From contig NZ_FOMZ01000002.1 in assembly GCF_900112765.1 (NCBI RefSeq), positions 310,001-374,000 of the forward strand: a stretch of DNA of 64,000 nucleotides, read 5' to 3'. The stretch comes from Actinopolyspora alba. Its GTDB lineage: Bacteria > Actinomycetota > Actinomycetes > Mycobacteriales > Pseudonocardiaceae. Below, one piece after another: positions 61,972 through 64,000 of the stretch (the first letter of the stretch is position 1; each line of letters opens with the position of its first letter). The position numbers and the translations under genes are program-made. The notes beneath the pieces were generated by a model. That model was not told the DNA's origin. It made no database searches and was given only the letters and a program-made list of their open reading frames with translations.

Positions 61972-62469
61972 GTGAGTTGGTTACCCGACGACTTCGTCCA
62001 CCCTGGCTACACGCCCGTGCCCGGCACCGCGCTTCACCTGCGGCCGATCCGGGAGGCGGACACCGCCCTCGACTACCCCGCAGTGATGGGCTCCCAGGAG
62101 CGCTTGTGGGAAATCTTCGGCCCGGCCTGGGGTTGGCCCCGGGAGACGATGACGTACGAGGAGGACCGCGTCGAACTGCTGCGGCACGAGAACGAGGCAG
62201 CCGCGCACCGCTCGTTCAACTACGCGCTGCTGGACGAGGCGGAGACGGCGATCCTCGGTTGCGTCTACGTCGATCCTCCCGAACGCATCGGTGCCGACGG
62301 CGAGGTGTCCTGGTGGGTGGTGGACGAACTCGTCGACAGTGAGCCCGAAGAGGCGCTCGACGCACTGGTGCCGCGGTGGATCGCCACCGAATGGCCCTTC
62401 CGAAACCCCCGGTTGCTGGGGCGTGACATCACCTGGCAGGAGTGGCTCGCACTGCCACGCGTCTCCTGA
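61972..62469 (+). CDS. GNAT-like acetyltransferase
   Basis: This is a 165-residue protein starting at GTG 61972. The opening ALHLRPIREADTALDYPAVM and the central SFNYALLDEAETAILGCVYV-type beta sheet are GNAT-like. The usual R/QxxGxG acetyl-CoA loop is not evident, as the region reads GEVSWWVVDELVDSEPEEAL, so it may be a divergent or inactive member. It lies opposite the hypothetical gene ending at 61315. Confidence 0.7.
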   Translation: MSWLPDDFVHPGYTPVPGTALHLRPIREADTALDYPAVMGSQERLWEIFGPAWGWPRETMTYEEDRVELLRHENEAAAHRSFNYALLDEAETAILGCVYVDPPERIGADGEVSWWVVDELVDSEPEEALDALVPRWIATEWPFRNPRLLGRDITWQEWLALPRVS

Positions 62470-62613
62470 CACGCTCGATGCCGATGCCGGATCCGCCGGT
62501 GGCCGTCGACCCTGCCATTCGTTCTCGATTCGGCACCGAGCCGGAACGGTCACCAGCGGCGCATCTCTCGCTATTATTAATGAGTACGCAGCAGTCCGAC
62601 TCCGTGGCAACGG

Positions 62614-63135
62614 TCAGCCGGGTGCCAGGAGTCGATGGCGTCCGATGTAGCCGGACTCCGGTCCGAGGCTGTCGGGATGCGGGCGGCAGCCGAGCAGTTC
62701 GGCGATGTCCTGCTCCACCAGGCTGGGGCCGTTGCGGTGCCTGCCGGGGCTGACCGGCGGAAACGGCTTGGGCTCGCGGGGAACCTCGCACGCGGAGAAC
62801 CACCGCGAATGGTCCGGGTCGTCCAGTGGCGAGTGAATCTCGGTGGTTCGCTCGGTGGTCACTTCGGGGTGTTCGGGCACCGTGCGGGTCGGCGGTGTTC
62901 GTGGTTCGGGCACGAGCCGGGGTGCGAATTCCCGGGCTTCCGGCGGGGACGACGGCGCGGCGAGTGCGTGGTGCTCGGTGAGGCCGCGTTCGATGAGATC
63001 GCGTACGGTGAGCGCGCCCGGCCCGGCGTCGGCGTGCTGCCCGTTGCCGCCGCGCAGCGGCAGGAAGGCGCAGAGCACCACAGCGAGCACGGCTCCGAGG
63101 AGCCAGAGCGGGCCGAACGGTTCGTGGAGTGGCAT
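62614..63135 (-). CDS. Single-helix membrane protein
   Basis: This is a 173-residue protein whose ATG 63135 overlaps the preceding stop (TGATG). One N-terminal membrane helix (LWLLGAVLAVVLCAFLPL) is followed by a Pro/Glu-rich hydrophilic region (EPRTPPTRTVPEHPEVTTER) and a C-terminal part with SLVEQDIAELLGCRPHP. Type II or lipoprotein-like topology is possible; no lipobox is seen. It belongs to a cluster with the CxxC protein and the broken gene, facing the XRE regulator. Confidence 0.6.
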   Translation of the reverse strand: MPLHEPFGPLWLLGAVLAVVLCAFLPLRGGNGQHADAGPGALTVRDLIERGLTEHHALAAPSSPPEAREFAPRLVPEPRTPPTRTVPEHPEVTTERTTEIHSPLDDPDHSRWFSACEVPREPKPFPPVSPGRHRNGPSLVEQDIAELLGCRPHPDSLGPESGYIGRHRLLAPG

Positions 63136-63413
63136 CACAGGAACTCCGTGCCGAATTGGTCGTGCAGTCTGCGGCGGGCGTCGCGGTGGCGTTGTTCGCG
63201 GTTCTCACTGCGGATGAGGGCTTCGCTCATGCAGGAGTCGCAGGTGGGCAGCAGCCAGTCCGCATCGGACGATTCGGTGAGCGTCACCGAGACGCCGCAC
63301 AGGGTGTCGCGGTGCTGTTCGGGGCGCGGCGGGGTGTCGGGACCGAAGGCGTGTCGGTATCCGGCGATCGGGTTCCACCACACCACCGGACCGCGCCAAC
63401 CAATGCTGAACAC
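63135..63413 (-). CDS. Small CxxC protein
   Basis: This is a 92-residue protein from GTG 63413, with GGGAG six bases upstream. It opens FSIGWRGPVVWWNPIAGYRH, has a Cys in DTLCGVSVTLTESS, and a CxxC motif in LLPTCDSCMSEALI that may bind zinc. The C-terminus is basic and helical. The preceding 400 bases contain protein-like pieces in other frames, so the true N-terminus could be longer in an intact relative. Confidence 0.6.
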   Translation of the reverse strand: MFSIGWRGPVVWWNPIAGYRHAFGPDTPPRPEQHRDTLCGVSVTLTESSDADWLLPTCDSCMSEALIRSENREQRHRDARRRLHDQFGTEFL

Positions 63414-63415
63414 GT

Positions 63416-63787
63416 GGGTCTCCCTTCCATCGGGACGAAAGCTCGAACTCGGGGTTCGAGACGAGTAGGGGTTCGGAGTCGACGGCGAGCGCGCTGCGCT
63501 CACCCGTACGGAGGACGTTGCTCGCGCGAATGGCGTTGTCCACCACCGGGTCCGCCACCGGCGGGCGCGCTCAGCAGCACCCGCATCACGCACGCCGCGC
63601 AGGGCTCACCCGCCGCGCCGCGTGGGGCGTGCCGTGGATCGGTGACCCACTCGGTGTCGCGGCGGGAGAACTGCCGCCGCACGGCGAGATCAGGTAGTCG
63701 CGCCCCACCGCGACGTCCACGGCGTGCGCCAACCGCTCGGACTCGGCCGCCACACCCTCCCGCCACCGAAACCACCACCAGGACATT
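63416..63787 (-). pseudogene. Frameshifted small-protein gene opposite the XRE regulator
   Basis: A good start (ATG 63787 with GAGAGGAG five bases upstream) gives MSWWWFRWREGVAAESERLA up to GRDYL. The protein-like sequence then continues in another frame (RRQFSRRDTEWVTDPRHAPR and GEPCAACVMRVLLSAP, with a CxxC). It then returns to the first frame (ADPVVDNAIRASNVLRTGER, then DSEPLLVSNPEFEL). Each piece has high GC at third positions in its own frame. Two shifts, near 63690 and 63560, are needed. This is a decayed gene or sequence error. A zinc-binding role is suggested only by the CxxC. Confidence 0.6.
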
Positions 63788-63826
63788 TGGCTCCTCTCCG
63801 GTGAGATCATTAAGCATAGGCTGCCA

Positions 63827-63841
63827 TCGCATAATGCGATT
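63827..63841. promoter_or_regulatory. Palindromic operator between small-protein locus and XRE gene
   Basis: ATCGCAT-A-ATGCGAT is a perfect 15-base palindrome in the 117-base gap between divergent genes, in an AT-richer stretch. It is a probable site for the XRE protein encoded next to it. Confidence 0.55.
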
Positions 63842-63904
63842 TTGTAAGTACACGATCAGGTGAGGATCTTGTGAGAGCACTATGCGCTCGTGAAAACTGG
63901 TCAC

Positions 63905-64000
63905 ATGGCGATCAGTCCGACAGTGCGACGACGCATACTGGCGAGGAAGCTGCGTGAACTACGTGAGCAGGCGGAGCTCACTCAGACCGAGACAGCTCGT
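63905..64000 (+). CDS. XRE-family helix-turn-helix regulator, truncated by the window edge
   Basis: Only 32 codons from ATG 63905 (or 37 from GTG 63890) are visible. AISPTVRRRILARKLRELRE followed by QAELTQTETAR is the typical opening of the XRE/DUF5753 regulators that are abundant in actinomycetes. These are usually encoded beside small proteins such as those on the opposite strand here. Confidence 0.8.
   Translation, partial: MAISPTVRRRILARKLRELREQAELTQTETAR

Overview
The window is GC-rich, gene-dense chromosomal DNA from a filamentous actinomycete. The pointers are GTG and TTG starts, several leaderless promoters, an SSI-type secreted protease inhibitor, type VII secretion-like proteins, TetR, IclR and PucR regulators, and long antisense open frames typical of about 70 percent GC DNA. 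A member of the Pseudonocardiales or Actinopolysporales is the best guess. This is an inference from gene style, not from a marker gene. I found no rRNA, tRNA, prophage or transposase.

Layout. 0-6 kb: an IclR regulator diverges from a U32-family peptidase-like gene, then come a small membrane protein, an SSS symporter and a serine hydrolase; a shared palindromic operator links the first and the symporter genes. 6-10 kb: a cobalamin riboswitch precedes metE, followed by a CPBP membrane protease. 10-15 kb: a class A penicillin-binding protein, a small Bell/RHIM-like protein, two hypothetical genes and two repeat types. 15-20 kb: a Baeyer-Villiger-type monooxygenase with its TetR regulator, a secreted protein and a broken DUF1996 gene. 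20-28.3 kb: a fatty-acid beta-oxidation pair (fadA, fadB) and glycolate oxidase genes glcD-glcE and glcF. 28.4-30.7 kb: a three-gene type VII secretion-associated locus. 30.7-36.2 kb: an MpaB-like oxygenase, a phosphodiesterase, an acyl-CoA dehydrogenase, a CoA-transferase and a divergent MerR regulator. 36.2-42.7 kb: SSI inhibitor, L-serine dehydratase and gcvH under a tandem glycine riboswitch, a PucR regulator and alanine dehydrogenase. 43-50 kb: an ABC transporter, Hsp20 with a MerR/HspR-like regulator, and a hydrolase. 50-59 kb: an erythromycin esterase-like gene and a compact fatty-acid-synthase-like operon (small protein, acyl-CoA oxidase, KAS III, ACP, KAS II, carboxyltransferase). 59-64 kb: acetyltransferases, an aminoglycoside-nucleotidyltransferase-like gene, and a partly broken small-protein locus facing an XRE regulator that runs off the right edge.

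The most unusual material is non-coding. One family of imperfect inverted repeats (R1-R5) occurs five times; in four copies it starts about 31-38 bases after a stop codon in a fixed orientation, and its inner stem changes in a compensatory way between copies. A second family of short palindromes (core ATTTCGCGAGAAAT) occurs eight times, including two clusters of three at about 52-70 base spacing. Both clusters sit beside an R element, in mirrored order. The FAS-like operon headed by an acyl-CoA oxidase in place of fabD, and the small protein ending in an amyloid-signalling-like motif, are the most interesting coding observations.
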